From Maledivibacter halophilus (lineage in GTDB: Bacteria; Bacillota; Clostridia; Peptostreptococcales; Caminicellaceae), in contig NZ_FUZT01000009.1 of NCBI RefSeq assembly GCF_900167445.1, positions 201,058 through 265,057 on the forward strand: a stretch of 64,000 nt of DNA, in the 5' to 3' direction. Below are positions 32,830 to 42,184 of the stretch, in pieces. Each line of letters begins with the position of its first letter. The stretch's first letter is position 1. The position numbers and the translations under genes were made by a program. The notes beneath the pieces are model-generated. The model made no database searches. It saw only the letters and a list, made by a program, of their open reading frames with translations, and was not told the origin of the DNA.

Positions 32830-33678
32830 ATGAGAACAGAAAGTGAAGTTCTATCACAATTCAAAGGATGGGCTAAGAGAAATGACTTAATTAGAGGGGC
32901 AGTATTAACTAGTTCTCGTGTTGTACCTGATGCAAGTATTGATTTTTTATCAGATTATGATATTGAACTATATGTATCAGAGATAGGATCTTTTGAAGAA
33001 AATGATGATTGGCTTAAAGCATTTGGCTCTATTATGGTACGCTGGCCATTTAAACCACGCTCAACAGGTAAAAAAAGTTGGATTACTCGGCTTGTTTTAT
33101 TCAAAGATGGAGTGCGGATTGATTTCCAGATTACAGACCAGTTTGAGATAGAGCCAGATACTTATGATAATGGCTATAAAGTCTTAATTGATAAGGATAA
33201 TATATTTAATGAGTTATCTAAACCGACATTTTCACAATATTTAATCAAAAAACCTAGCAAAGAAGAGTATGAAACACTAGCAAATGAATTTTGGTGGGAT
33301 GCTTACTATGTTCCTAAATATCTTTGGAGAGATGAATTACCTTTTGCTAAGTATATGTTAGATTATATTCTTAGGTATTTGTTTTTAAATAAGATTATAG
33401 AATGGTACATTGGTATGAAAAATAACTGGTTAGTGAATACGGGAGCTTGTGGTAAAAAGTTCAAGAGATATCTTGATTCAAAAACATGGTCAGAATTTGA
33501 AGAAACATATGCTGGAGCAGACGTGGAAGAGAACTGGAAAGCATTTTTTAAAACAACAGATTTTTTTAGAAAGATAGCAAAACAAGTTGGTGAGAATTTA
33601 GGTTATGAATATCCTGATAATTTAGATAAAGAAGTTGTACAATTTTGCTTAAAAATTAGAGAGACGGATAAATTTTAA
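32830..33678 (+). CDS. Aminoglycoside 6-adenylyltransferase-like nucleotidyltransferase (AadK/ANT(6) family)
   Basis: 282 residues, ATG 32830 behind GAGGAG. The family opening RTESEVLSQFKGWAKRNDLIRGAVLTSSR leads to the metal-binding acidic pair in DFLSDYDIELYV and VRIDFQI; the C-terminal half has DAYYVPKYLWRDELPFAKYM and RYLDSKTWSEFEETYAG, all typical of PF04439 proteins such as AadK and AadE. The enzyme transfers AMP to a streptomycin hydroxyl. Activity is inferred, since distant relatives exist without known resistance. Bounded by attC remnants. Confidence 0.88.
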   Translation: MRTESEVLSQFKGWAKRNDLIRGAVLTSSRVVPDASIDFLSDYDIELYVSEIGSFEENDDWLKAFGSIMVRWPFKPRSTGKKSWITRLVLFKDGVRIDFQITDQFEIEPDTYDNGYKVLIDKDNIFNELSKPTFSQYLIKKPSKEEYETLANEFWWDAYYVPKYLWRDELPFAKYMLDYILRYLFLNKIIEWYIGMKNNWLVNTGACGKKFKRYLDSKTWSEFEETYAGADVEENWKAFFKTTDFFRKIAKQVGENLGYEYPDNLDKEVVQFCLKIRETDKF

Positions 33679-33729
33679 TTATAATAATTACTAAGTGAAA
33701 ATAATTTATGCGAAGTAAAAAATTACATC

Positions 33730-33875
33730 TGCTAACAAAAGATTAGCAGACATCCTTTCACCGGGTGTAAGCACCATCAAGTAAGTATACCTGACATTGA
33801 CAATACTATTTCAGAGTGTTTCTTTTGGTCAAATGATATAATAACAAATTATGTATTGATGTTTAAGTGTTAGCT
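33730..33875 (+). repeat. Degenerate attC
   Basis: TGCTAAC (33730-33736), TTTCACCGGGTGTAAGCACCATCAAG (apical motif) and a possible R' GTTAGCT (33869-33875). The right half is not recognisable in between. It is the last attC-like site seen in the window. Confidence 0.5.
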
Positions 33876-33940
33876 AGGGCAATTAGTTTAGAAGGAGAGT
33901 TTACATTTATTACTTGTTCATAAGAAGGGGGAGGAGATTA

Positions 33941-34453
33941 TTGCCAAGTATTTTTAATGAAGAAGAACTAAAATTTAAGTTTAGTCAATCTCCAATAGAT
34001 GAGTTTTCATGGCATAAGAGCGAAAAGTTGTCTCATCTTGCAAAATCAAATGATTTGGTCTTTGATGTTAAATTACTTGATAGTGGGAAGTATTCTTATC
34101 CTTATCACTTTCATAGAAATGCTGAGGAATTATTCCTTATTTTAAGTGGAAGAGTAATGCTTAGAATTCCAAAAGGTTTTAAAGAACTAAGAAGTGGTGA
34201 TATAGTATTTTTTGAAAAAGGACCTACAGGTGCTCATCAATTGTATAATCATACAGATAATATTTGTACATATCTTGATATAAGAACAAAAAAAGATATA
34301 GATATATGTGAGTATCCTGATTCTGGCAAAGTAAATATACTTCCGTTTAGCGAAATATTCTTAAAACAGAATCAAGTGGATTATTTTGAAGGAGAGGAAG
34401 ATATAAAAAAGAGATGGAGCGATTACAAGGATAATATTTTGGACGAAATATAA
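33941..34453 (+). CDS. Cupin-domain protein
   Basis: 170 residues from TTG 33941, which has GGGGGAGGAG just upstream. Cupin motif 1 is YPYHFHRNAEELFLILSGRVML (His, His, Glu metal ligands) and motif 2 is GDIVFFEKGPTGAHQLYNH, a conserved single-domain cupin. Probable small-molecule-binding or sugar-modifying enzyme. The substrate is unknown. Confidence 0.82.
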   Translation: MPSIFNEEELKFKFSQSPIDEFSWHKSEKLSHLAKSNDLVFDVKLLDSGKYSYPYHFHRNAEELFLILSGRVMLRIPKGFKELRSGDIVFFEKGPTGAHQLYNHTDNICTYLDIRTKKDIDICEYPDSGKVNILPFSEIFLKQNQVDYFEGEEDIKKRWSDYKDNILDEI

Positions 34454-34740
34454 GTACCTTAGTTAGGTTAATATAGGTTGCTCTGGAGTTAGTATTGTCA
34501 AAATCATTTAACAATGTTTTCATATTTATTGCATGGAGGGATTCTTCTATGGTTAGCGCCTTATACATATTCCATCACCTAAGCTTGGTAGGGACAGTGG
34601 CCCCATTAGCTTCATATGATCTTCTATAGACAAGTAAATCGTCAGATATAAAGAATAAACAGTTATTTGCATGTAGTTGTTTGAGTGATAATATGCAATA
34701 ATTACTATTTTTATTATATTTTGAATAAAGGAGATGAAAT

Positions 34741-35289
34741 ATGTTGAAACAAATACATAACCAAGCGGAAAGACTCTATAAAAATATTGGAAAATATAGC
34801 GCTTTAGATGTTGCACGTAAAATTGCTTTTGGGATAGATTTGCCATTATCTCCAACAGAAAGCCAAAAAAAAGAATGGGTAAAATTTATTTCTTCCCAAC
34901 TTGAAAGAATATTTGATGAACATACTATAAAGAATATTCGAATGGGTTGTTATTGTACCGAAAATGGAAAATTAGATGAATCTAAAGAATTTATTAAAAA
35001 TATTTATAGTACGTCTGTTTCTATGGTAGATTTTGTTAATAAAATGAATGAGTATGGAGTAGGATGGTATATAAAAGACGGATATTTATTCACAAAATAT
35101 TTTTCGTGTCCATGCCCAATGCTTGAAAGTGTTGACATACTGCCTACAAAAACCTGGTGTTATTGTACTGTTGGATATAATAAGAAAATCTTTGAATATG
35201 TTTTTGATTGTGAAATTGATATTGAATTAATAGAGAGCATTAAAATGGGTAATAATCAATGTCTTATGAAAATTATACCAATAAAGTGA
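34741..35289 (+). CDS. Unknown cysteine-containing protein
   Basis: 182 residues, ATG 34741 behind AAAGGAG. Conserved-looking cysteines in GCYCTENGKL, FSCPCPMLE and WCYCTVGYNKK suggest an Fe-S, zinc or substrate-binding site; LDVARKIAFGI near residue 24 is shared with a family of small Firmicute proteins of unknown function (DUF6144-like, tentative). No neighbours help assign a role. Confidence 0.68.
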   Translation: MLKQIHNQAERLYKNIGKYSALDVARKIAFGIDLPLSPTESQKKEWVKFISSQLERIFDEHTIKNIRMGCYCTENGKLDESKEFIKNIYSTSVSMVDFVNKMNEYGVGWYIKDGYLFTKYFSCPCPMLESVDILPTKTWCYCTVGYNKKIFEYVFDCEIDIELIESIKMGNNQCLMKIIPIK

Positions 35290-35359
35290 AACTTAGAAGG
35301 TCTATTGGTATCTTAGCATACGGTATCTAGAAAGAGATGAGTCAGGAAATCTATATGTC

Positions 35360-35654
35360 ATGATATATTCTATGGGAGTTGGTACAGGGGCTTATTCTTG
35401 GAAGTCGTCGGTTTAAGCCACTATTGAAGAAATCTTGCCTCCTACGTTTAGTACAAAGCTGTTTATCAATTGTTTTGCTGTCAGGTCTTTTGTGGTGTAT
35501 CAGTTAAGATTATTTATTTATATCTTCAGTATTTCCCATAGCGTCTAGTTGGCTAGGAATTTTGATTTTTGTTTCTGGCATTGTTCTATTGTTGTCAGCA
35601 TTGTCTCCTTCTATAGAAGACAAGAATAATGTGAAAAGGCAGTTAAATGCATAA
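35360..35654 (+). pseudogene. Decayed membrane-transporter remnant
   Basis: This spacer of about 560 bp (35290-35848) contains no intact gene. Near its end one frame reads SVFPIASSWLGILIFVSGIV then LLLSALSPSIEDKNN before a stop, like the last helix of an MFS-type transporter; upstream parts are interrupted by stops. The rest holds nothing recognisable. Confidence 0.4.
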
Positions 35655-35848
35655 AAAAGTAAGAATATAAAACTTAATCTAAAAATAGTTGAAGGAATTA
35701 GAGATTTTAAAAGTGGTAACGAAACATAGAAATTTATACGAATGTTTTTATTGTGCGGTTTAATACAAAAAGAAGTAGTATTATGTTTTTAAGCTAAAGA
35801 GTTTGTATTTATTACATAAATCTAAATTGATAAAAAGGAGAAATTTTT

Positions 35849-36247
35849 ATGGAATTTCATTCTAAAAAAGACCTTTGGCTTGGATTGTTAATTTGGATTC
35901 CAATAGGTGGAGGGTTTATTGCTTCTCTTATGGGTGAAGGTTTATTTATTAAAATTCTAATGTTAGCAATTTTAATTTTCATTGGCTGGATGTGGTTTGG
36001 TACAAGATATTATATTTCAAATGGAATAATTATTGTTAAGTATGGCCCTTTTAGAAAAAGTATAGTGATAAAAGATATCAAGACCATAAAAAAGACAAAC
36101 AATCCAATTTCATCTCCAGCTCTTTCTATTGATAGGATTGAAATAAGGTATGGATATTCAGGTATAGTATTAATATCTCCAAGGGACATGGAGGGATTTA
36201 TTAAGCTTATTTTAAAGGAAAATGGTAATATAGAAATTAATATATAG
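35849..36247 (+). CDS. Bacterial PH-domain protein (YyaB-like)
   Basis: 132 residues, ATG 35849 behind AAAAGGAG. Two N-terminal transmembrane segments, then a PH-like beta sandwich: TRYYISNGIIIVKYGPF, IVIKDIKTIKKTNNPISSPALS, IVLISPRD. This is the bPH_6 (YyaB) type found in Bacillus and Clostridium. Its role is unknown, probably membrane-associated. Confidence 0.82.
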   Translation: MEFHSKKDLWLGLLIWIPIGGGFIASLMGEGLFIKILMLAILIFIGWMWFGTRYYISNGIIIVKYGPFRKSIVIKDIKTIKKTNNPISSPALSIDRIEIRYGYSGIVLISPRDMEGFIKLILKENGNIEINI

Positions 36248-36382
36248 TATAGAGGACAAATAATATGATATATAATGGAATAAAATGTGACTATTTCAAA
36301 AAATCCAGATTCTTTTTAAAATAATAAATAGACTTGTCTAGTTAAAAATGCTGGAAAATAAGTGTAAGGGAAGTGTTTTACT

Positions 36383-36775
36383 ATGATTAGCTATAATACC
36401 GAGAAGAAAGTTGATTATGATAGATTAATAACTCTATTTAATCAGGTGGGATGGAATGATAAAACTAAAGATATTGATAGATTAAAAGCTATGGTGGAGA
36501 ATTCCCAAATAGTAATTACTGCATGGGATGAAGAAATAATGATTGGCTTTGCCAGATGTACAACTGATTATGTATTTAATGGACAGATAAATAATGTAGT
36601 AGTTGATTTGAAATATAGAAGAAAAGGTATTGGCAAGGTTTTAATAAATAAGATATTAAATAGCAGTAGACAAGTTACATACATATTAAGGGGAAGTATA
36701 ACAAATGAAGAATTCTATAGGAGTTTAGGTTTTGAAGATGGTCCAATATCTTTAGTTTATAAACGAAGAAAATAG
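36383..36775 (+). CDS. GNAT family N-acetyltransferase
   Basis: 130 residues, ATG 36383 behind AAGGGAAG. Compact GNAT: LFNQVGWNDKTKD, IGFARCTTDYVFNGQINNVVV, CoA loop DLKYRRKGIGKVLI (RRKGIG), ending in FYRSLGFEDGP. The motif NVVVDLKYRRKGIG is typical of the small YjcF/PaiA-like acetyltransferases. Acceptor unknown. Confidence 0.87.
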   Translation: MISYNTEKKVDYDRLITLFNQVGWNDKTKDIDRLKAMVENSQIVITAWDEEIMIGFARCTTDYVFNGQINNVVVDLKYRRKGIGKVLINKILNSSRQVTYILRGSITNEEFYRSLGFEDGPISLVYKRRK

Positions 36776-36814
36776 GATGAAAAATAATGTGATTGGGGGG
36801 GAACTATTCTAACC

Positions 36815-37345
36815 ATGAAAAATTCAGCTAATACAATAAAAAAGTTTTGGAGATGGATTATTGGATATGAAGATACTTTAATTGAAACAATATGTGAAGC
36901 TTTTACCATAATAACTGTTATAAATAGTTATATGATGATATCTGGATTAGATAAACCCAAAATCGGTAGATTTACTTACATTCATTTGTTAATAAGGTTA
37001 ACAATTATTTCTACGGTTTGTGTTATATGGGATTATGAAGATGCATTTCAATCAATAAAAAAATATATAACAAAAATGAAAAATATAAAAGGGATAGCTA
37101 AAATTAATATTAAAAAAATCTATAAAAATGTGTTAGAGAATAAATATAATTCAATATGTGTTATATATACTTTTATAATTGTAAGTATTTGTCTTGTAAT
37201 GGCATTGGGCCCTTATGTTCCTAAAGGTGGTGTAAAGCTATATTTTAATTTAATACTATTATTTGCATTTATTTCTATTACTATATTGTTCTTATATATA
37301 TTAGAGAAAATAAAAACCTTATTTCATAAAAACCCAAGATTGTAA
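36815..37345 (+). CDS. Four-helix membrane protein of unknown function
   Basis: 176 residues, ATG 36815 with a poorly spaced G-run upstream. Hydrophobic segments near residues 25-42, 55-70, 115-133 and 142-165; Lys-rich linker between. It resembles small DUF-type inner-membrane proteins of Clostridia but no family is certain. Confidence 0.62.
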   Translation: MKNSANTIKKFWRWIIGYEDTLIETICEAFTIITVINSYMMISGLDKPKIGRFTYIHLLIRLTIISTVCVIWDYEDAFQSIKKYITKMKNIKGIAKINIKKIYKNVLENKYNSICVIYTFIIVSICLVMALGPYVPKGGVKLYFNLILLFAFISITILFLYILEKIKTLFHKNPRL

Positions 37346-37421
37346 GGGAATAAAGATGGAAAAATGAAATTAATTCCGATGGATTCATGTTGCTTTTAAT
37401 TAAAATAAGGGGGGATTGAGA

Positions 37422-38039
37422 ATGTTACAGGAGAGAAAAGCAGAATTGGCAAGAAATTTTAAAAATAGAAATATAGAGGTCTTTTTTTTTAATACTATAA
37501 AAGATGTAAAAAAAAGAATAATGGAATTAATATCTAATGACAGTACTGTAGGAATAGGGAATTCACAGACATTAAAGGAAATGAAGATATCAGGGACTTT
37601 AAATGACAGAGGAAATATTGTATTTGATAAGACATTGGCAAAAAGCAAGGAAGAGATAAAAAAATTGAAGAAAAAAGCTTTGTTGGCAGATTGGTATATA
37701 ACAGGAACAAATGCTGTTTCAGTAGATGGACATATTGTAAATATAGATCATAGTGGCAATAGGGTAGCTGCAATGATTTATGGTCCAGAAAAAGTAATAA
37801 TTGTGGTAGGAAAGAATAAGATTTGTGAGACATTAGAAGATGCTGTAGAAAGAGCAAGAAATATTTCAGCGCCACTAAATGCAAAACGGGCAGGATATAA
37901 TCCACCATGTATAGAAATGAAAAAATGTGTGGATTGTAAAACAAAAGAAAGGGTTTGTTTCAATTTAGTTATCATTGAAGGTCAATGTGAAAAAGGGAGG
38001 ATACAACTCTTTGTAGTAAATGAAGAGGCTGGTTTTTAA
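37422..38039 (+). CDS. LUD-domain protein (LutC/DUF162-like)
   Basis: 205 residues, ATG 37422 behind GGGGGG. LUD fold landmarks: VGIGNSQTLKEMKI near residue 44, ADWYITGTNAVSVDGHIVNID, the glycine-rich NRVAAMIYGPEKVIIVVGKNK and a C-terminal Cys cluster (PPCIEMKKCVDCK). Such proteins are linked to lactate utilisation or unknown reactions. Stand-alone clostridial members are frequent. Confidence 0.85.
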   Translation: MLQERKAELARNFKNRNIEVFFFNTIKDVKKRIMELISNDSTVGIGNSQTLKEMKISGTLNDRGNIVFDKTLAKSKEEIKKLKKKALLADWYITGTNAVSVDGHIVNIDHSGNRVAAMIYGPEKVIIVVGKNKICETLEDAVERARNISAPLNAKRAGYNPPCIEMKKCVDCKTKERVCFNLVIIEGQCEKGRIQLFVVNEEAGF

Positions 38040-38137
38040 AAAATATATATTTTCAAGCTAACTACACTGGTAAGAGGAAACAGTAGGTTATACCGTAATC
38101 TGTAAACCAAACCTTATTTAAAGGAGGAATGAAGTTT

Positions 38138-38545
38138 ATGATAAATGGTATAAATCATATCACTTTTGCAGTTAAGGATTTACAAGTATCAATAAATTTT
38201 TATTCAAAATTATTAGGATTAAAACTAGTAGCATATTGGGATAAAGGAGCATACTTAATGGCGGGGAATATTTGGATTGCCTTAAATGTAGATAAGAAAA
38301 CTATATCTAAACCATCTCCAGATTATACACATATTGCATTTAATGTGATTTCAACAGAGTATTCTAAATTAGTAAAACGGTTAAAAAAAGCTAATGTAAA
38401 GACATTTAAAGATAATACATCAGAAGGTGACTCTTTTTATTTTCTTGATCCTGATGGTCATAAATTAGAATTACACTACAATACGATAGAAGATCGTTTG
38501 AAGTGGGCGAAAGAAAATGACTGGTCTTCATTTGTTATTAAATAG
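38138..38545 (+). CDS. FosA-type fosfomycin resistance protein (thiol transferase)
   Basis: 135 residues, ATG 38138, favoured because AGGAGG at 38122-38127 is too close to ATG 38129. Matches FosA more than FosB: NHITFAV (His 7), AYWDKGAYLMAGNIWIALN, YTHIAF (His 65) and the end DPDGHKLELH (Glu 111), which are the three Mn2+ ligands. FosA adds glutathione to the fosfomycin epoxide; in a Gram-positive host another thiol may serve. VOC fold. Confidence 0.88.
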   Translation: MINGINHITFAVKDLQVSINFYSKLLGLKLVAYWDKGAYLMAGNIWIALNVDKKTISKPSPDYTHIAFNVISTEYSKLVKRLKKANVKTFKDNTSEGDSFYFLDPDGHKLELHYNTIEDRLKWAKENDWSSFVIK

Positions 38546-38722
38546 TAGAATTCCACGTGATATCTGTACCAACGGCGTTGGAAACTGATAGCTCGATGAA
38601 TATAAGACAATATTTTTTTACAATGAGGTTTGTAAAAATGAAAAATAAGGAATATAGAACAAATTAAGAGAAGAAAATAATTTGAATTTCATAATGTAAA
38701 TTTACTAAAGGAGACAAATTTG

Positions 38723-39700
38723 ATGAAAAGCAATACAATTGCATTGTTGGATTCTATAGTATGGGTAAAGAAAATTAGAAAGGCTCTTTTTATAATACTT
38801 ATAATATTGGTAATTATAATGTTTGTTGTTCCTATAATTATAATAGATCAGGCAACACAGAAAGTTACTTATCAAGGTAATGCTGCTGAGCATCCATTGC
38901 AGGATATATATTATGCTGAAGACTTTGGACTAAAAGCAAAAGAGATGACACTTACCACAGAGGATGGATTAAAAGTGTGGGCTTCAGAAGTTTTTACACC
39001 TAATCCAAAGGCAGTTATCATTTATCTTACAGGTATTCGACAACCATCAGTTACTTACTTTTATGGACATTCGCAATGGCTGAAAGAAAAAGGTTATGCA
39101 TCTATTCTTTTGGAAGTGAGAGGACATGGCAGTAGTGATGGAGAAAAAGTATGCTTAGGTTATAAGGAAGTATCTGATGTTAAAGCGGTGGTTGATTACA
39201 TCAAGGATCAAAAAAAATATGAAGAAGTCCCGATTATTGTTCATGGAGTTTCCATGGGAGGGGCTGTTGCAATTAATTCATTTGGTACAATAGGTGAGAT
39301 AGATGGTTTAATTGCTATGTCAACTTATTCAAGATTTGAAGATGTAGTTTATGATACCATGAGAAGTTATAATATTCCAGGATTTATTTGTGGAATAGAA
39401 AAGTCCATAACTCATATTCATCTACAAATAGTATTCGGGAGTGAAGCAAAGGAAATGACACCTATAGACCAAATAAAAAATATAGACGGCAGGTCAGCAT
39501 TGTTAATAGCATCCACTGGTGATACTGAAGTATTACCAGACAACATGGGGCGATTGTTAAAGGAAGCACCTGAAACTTGTGAGTGGTGGCTGAGAGATTC
39601 TTTGGACCATTTTATAATTCAAGACTGTGATTTTAAAAATGTAAAGGAAGATGAAGAATATTGTAATAGAATTTTATCTTTTTTAGAGAGGATTAGGTAA
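38723..39700 (+). CDS. Membrane-anchored alpha/beta hydrolase
   Basis: 325 residues, ATG 38723 behind AAAGGAG. One N-terminal transmembrane segment (residues about 17-40) then a BAAT-like/serine aminopeptidase hydrolase: IYLTGIRQPS, LLEVRGHGSSDGE, nucleophile elbow IVHGVSMGGAV, and a His in DSLDHFIIQDCD. Common in Clostridia; substrate unknown, likely outside or at the membrane. Confidence 0.85.
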   Translation: MKSNTIALLDSIVWVKKIRKALFIILIILVIIMFVVPIIIIDQATQKVTYQGNAAEHPLQDIYYAEDFGLKAKEMTLTTEDGLKVWASEVFTPNPKAVIIYLTGIRQPSVTYFYGHSQWLKEKGYASILLEVRGHGSSDGEKVCLGYKEVSDVKAVVDYIKDQKKYEEVPIIVHGVSMGGAVAINSFGTIGEIDGLIAMSTYSRFEDVVYDTMRSYNIPGFICGIEKSITHIHLQIVFGSEAKEMTPIDQIKNIDGRSALLIASTGDTEVLPDNMGRLLKEAPETCEWWLRDSLDHFIIQDCDFKNVKEDEEYCNRILSFLERIR

Positions 39701-40146
39701 CATATGGGGAATGATATCTTATGGTTTGTTTTACAAGAAGGTATATAAAAATAGTACTATTCTCATACAGTTCAAAAGATATGTTTTTTTATAGGTGAAA
39801 TACTTTTCTATTTGTTGTTTTTTGCTGATTTAGTACTTCGATAGAATTGTGATTTTCACCTTTATCTGTTTTTGAGTAAATATATCATAGAATTTTAACA
39901 GTCTGATTAGTTATCAAAAGGATAAAGTTTTTAGGAGGAATGTTTATAATTTAAGGAAACATCTTAAAATTCAGAAAAAAATTAAAGGAAATATAATGTA
40001 ATTAAGAGAATAATATAAAATATTATTAAAAATTAGAATCTTATGGGCACGGATAAGACACGTCAGAAAGTTGGCACAGAATATAAAATTTTGCTCTTTT
40101 GTTTATAAAGATTGCATATAAGTTCAAGATTTGCGAGGTGAAAGAA
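39701..40146. other. Spacer without a gene
   Basis: No gene is seen. GGCACGGATAAGACACGTCAG at 40047-40067 is faintly like the right arm of an attC (CAGACACGTCG) but no boxes can be assigned. AGGTGAAA (39793) and TTTCACCT (39854) form a distant inverted repeat. Confidence 0.4.
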
Positions 40147-40719
40147 ATGAATATTATCGAGTCTATTGAAAAAGAAGTAGAAGATAAATGTAAAGAAGAA
40201 AATAATGTTTTTGGATATGGAATATGGAGTCATCATATTTTAAGTGTTGTTAAATATGCAAAGCTTCTTGCCGAGGAAATTGGAGCAGATATTGAGATAG
40301 TAGAAATAGCATCCCTGTTACATGATTATGCAGGTATAAAGGATTATACTAAGCATGAGAAACATCATATATATGGTGCTTTAGAGGCAGAAATGATGTT
40401 AAAGAAATTTAATTATCCTAATGATAAAATTGAGAAGGTAAAAGATTGCATTATTTCACATAGAGGCAGTATTCAAATAGAAAAAAAATCAAAAGAGGCT
40501 GTTTGTGTTGCCAATGCAGATGCAATGGCTCATATAGAAAATATACCTTCATTATTATATTTTGCTTATTGCAAAAAAGGATTAGGAATTGATAAAGGTT
40601 CACAATGGGTGAGTAAAAAAATTGAAAGAAGCTGGAACAAGTTAAATGATGAAGGAAGAATGCTGATACTAGATAAATACGAGAGTGCACAAAAAATATT
40701 GAGTATAGACTTAAAATGA
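40147..40719 (+). CDS. HD-domain metal-dependent phosphohydrolase
   Basis: 190 residues, ATG 40147 behind GAGGTG. HD signature in order: WSHHILSVVKYAKLL, HD in LLHDYAG, CIISHRGS and a later Asp in VANADAMAHI. Layout resembles the shorter HD phosphohydrolases that act on nucleotides. Substrate unknown. Related in type, not a copy, to the HD protein at 1909. Confidence 0.85.
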   Translation: MNIIESIEKEVEDKCKEENNVFGYGIWSHHILSVVKYAKLLAEEIGADIEIVEIASLLHDYAGIKDYTKHEKHHIYGALEAEMMLKKFNYPNDKIEKVKDCIISHRGSIQIEKKSKEAVCVANADAMAHIENIPSLLYFAYCKKGLGIDKGSQWVSKKIERSWNKLNDEGRMLILDKYESAQKILSIDLK

Positions 40720-40779
40720 TCGCTATATGCAATAAACTTTTAAAGAAATATAAAAATAAAATTTATGGAGGTATGCATA

Positions 40780-41313
40780 ATGTATATTGGTCAAAAAGTC
40801 AGATTGAGAGAGTATAGAAAAGAAGATATTGAGAAGGCACAAAAATATATGAATGATCCAGAAATGAGAAGATTATTACATCCAGGAATTCCCTATCTCT
40901 ATACCTTTGAAGATGAGGAAAAATGGTTTAATGAGCTTTCTGCAAACAAAGATGTCTACAACTTTGCAATTGAAACAATAAAAGATAAAAAGTATATTGG
41001 TGGCTGTGGACTAAATAAAATAGATTGGAAGAATAGTGTTGCAGTAGTAGGAATTTTTATTGGAGATAAAGAATACTGGGGCAAGGGCTATGGAACCGAT
41101 GCTATGAAAATTTTAATTAAATTTGTTTTTGAACAAATGAATATAAACAAAATAAAATTAAATGTTTTTTCCTTCAATCAAAGAGCAATAAAAAGTTATG
41201 AAAAATGTGGATTTAGAAAAGAAGGGATTCTTAGACAGGAGATATATAGAGATGGTCGATATTATGATGATATAATAATGGGGATATTGAGAGAAGAATA
41301 TAACATAAATTAA
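40780..41313 (+). CDS. RimJ/RimL-type GNAT acetyltransferase
   Basis: 177 residues, ATG 40780 behind GGAGG. LREYRKEDIEKAQKYMNDPEM, IGGCGLNKIDWKNSVAVVGIFI, CoA loop YWGKGYGTDAMKILI and YEKCGFRKEGILRQEIYRDGRYYDD are all standard for the protein N-acetyltransferase-like or spermidine-type subfamily. Acceptor unknown. Confidence 0.88.
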   Translation: MYIGQKVRLREYRKEDIEKAQKYMNDPEMRRLLHPGIPYLYTFEDEEKWFNELSANKDVYNFAIETIKDKKYIGGCGLNKIDWKNSVAVVGIFIGDKEYWGKGYGTDAMKILIKFVFEQMNINKIKLNVFSFNQRAIKSYEKCGFRKEGILRQEIYRDGRYYDDIIMGILREEYNIN

Positions 41314-41395
41314 ATTCTATCTAAATTCTTATTGAATTAAATCTTTCTTTATGTTAATTTTTAGAATTACAGATAAAATTATAAGGAGTATTTAT

Positions 41396-42115
41396 ATGTT
41401 TAAAAGAAAAATATTGTTTGCAGTGATTTTATTAATTTTAATGTCAATAGTTGCTCCATTAATATGCTATGGAAATTCAGCAGAGCCGCCTTCCATATTG
41501 ATTATAGTTCCCAATGCACCTGATAATCTTGAAATAAGCATTGAGTCCGATAATGAATATAAAAAGGCTGGTAAATCCAATAAAGCTAATGAAACATATT
41601 ATACTTTTTACTTGAGGGATTTAAAAAATACAAAGGAGTATAATTTAAAAATTAGTACAGGGAGCAATACCTTTGAAATATTATTGGATCAGCCTTTGAA
41701 AACATATAGAAACATATTTACCTTGGATTTGAAAAATCAGAGGCTAATCCCTGGCAAATCCTTATCAAGGTCGATTGTATTATTATCTTCTAGAGTTATT
41801 TTGACATTAATAATAGAAGCTTTAATCTTCTTTGTATTTGGATATAGACAAAAAAGGTCATGGTATATTTTCCTAATCATTAATCTACTTACTCAAGGAG
41901 TCTTAAATATTTGGCTTAATGGATTTTTTCCTTTGGACAGTTATATAATTTTAGCTCTGATATTTGGTGAAATATTTGTATTTATTGTTGAAAGTCTTGC
42001 ATTTTTAACTTTTATTAAAGAACATAGTCGTTTAAGGACAATTCTGTATGTATTATTAGCAAACATATTAAGTTTAATTGCAGGCGGATATATAATTACG
42101 ATTATGCCAATATAG
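41396..42115 (+). CDS. Secreted/membrane protein of unknown function
   Basis: 239 residues from ATG 41396 (AAGGAG upstream). Signal peptide (residues 1-27), a roughly 90-residue extracytoplasmic beta-rich domain (PNAPDNLEISIESDN ... FEILLDQPLKTYRNIF) and four C-terminal helices. This layout occurs in clostridial proteins of unknown function, sometimes near signalling genes. No assignment is made. Confidence 0.68.
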   Translation: MFKRKILFAVILLILMSIVAPLICYGNSAEPPSILIIVPNAPDNLEISIESDNEYKKAGKSNKANETYYTFYLRDLKNTKEYNLKISTGSNTFEILLDQPLKTYRNIFTLDLKNQRLIPGKSLSRSIVLLSSRVILTLIIEALIFFVFGYRQKRSWYIFLIINLLTQGVLNIWLNGFFPLDSYIILALIFGEIFVFIVESLAFLTFIKEHSRLRTILYVLLANILSLIAGGYIITIMPI

Positions 42116-42184
42116 TACATTATAATGAAGTTGGGGAGAAATTATATTATTGAAGAAAATTAAGATTTGTAGGGGGGGCTTAAA

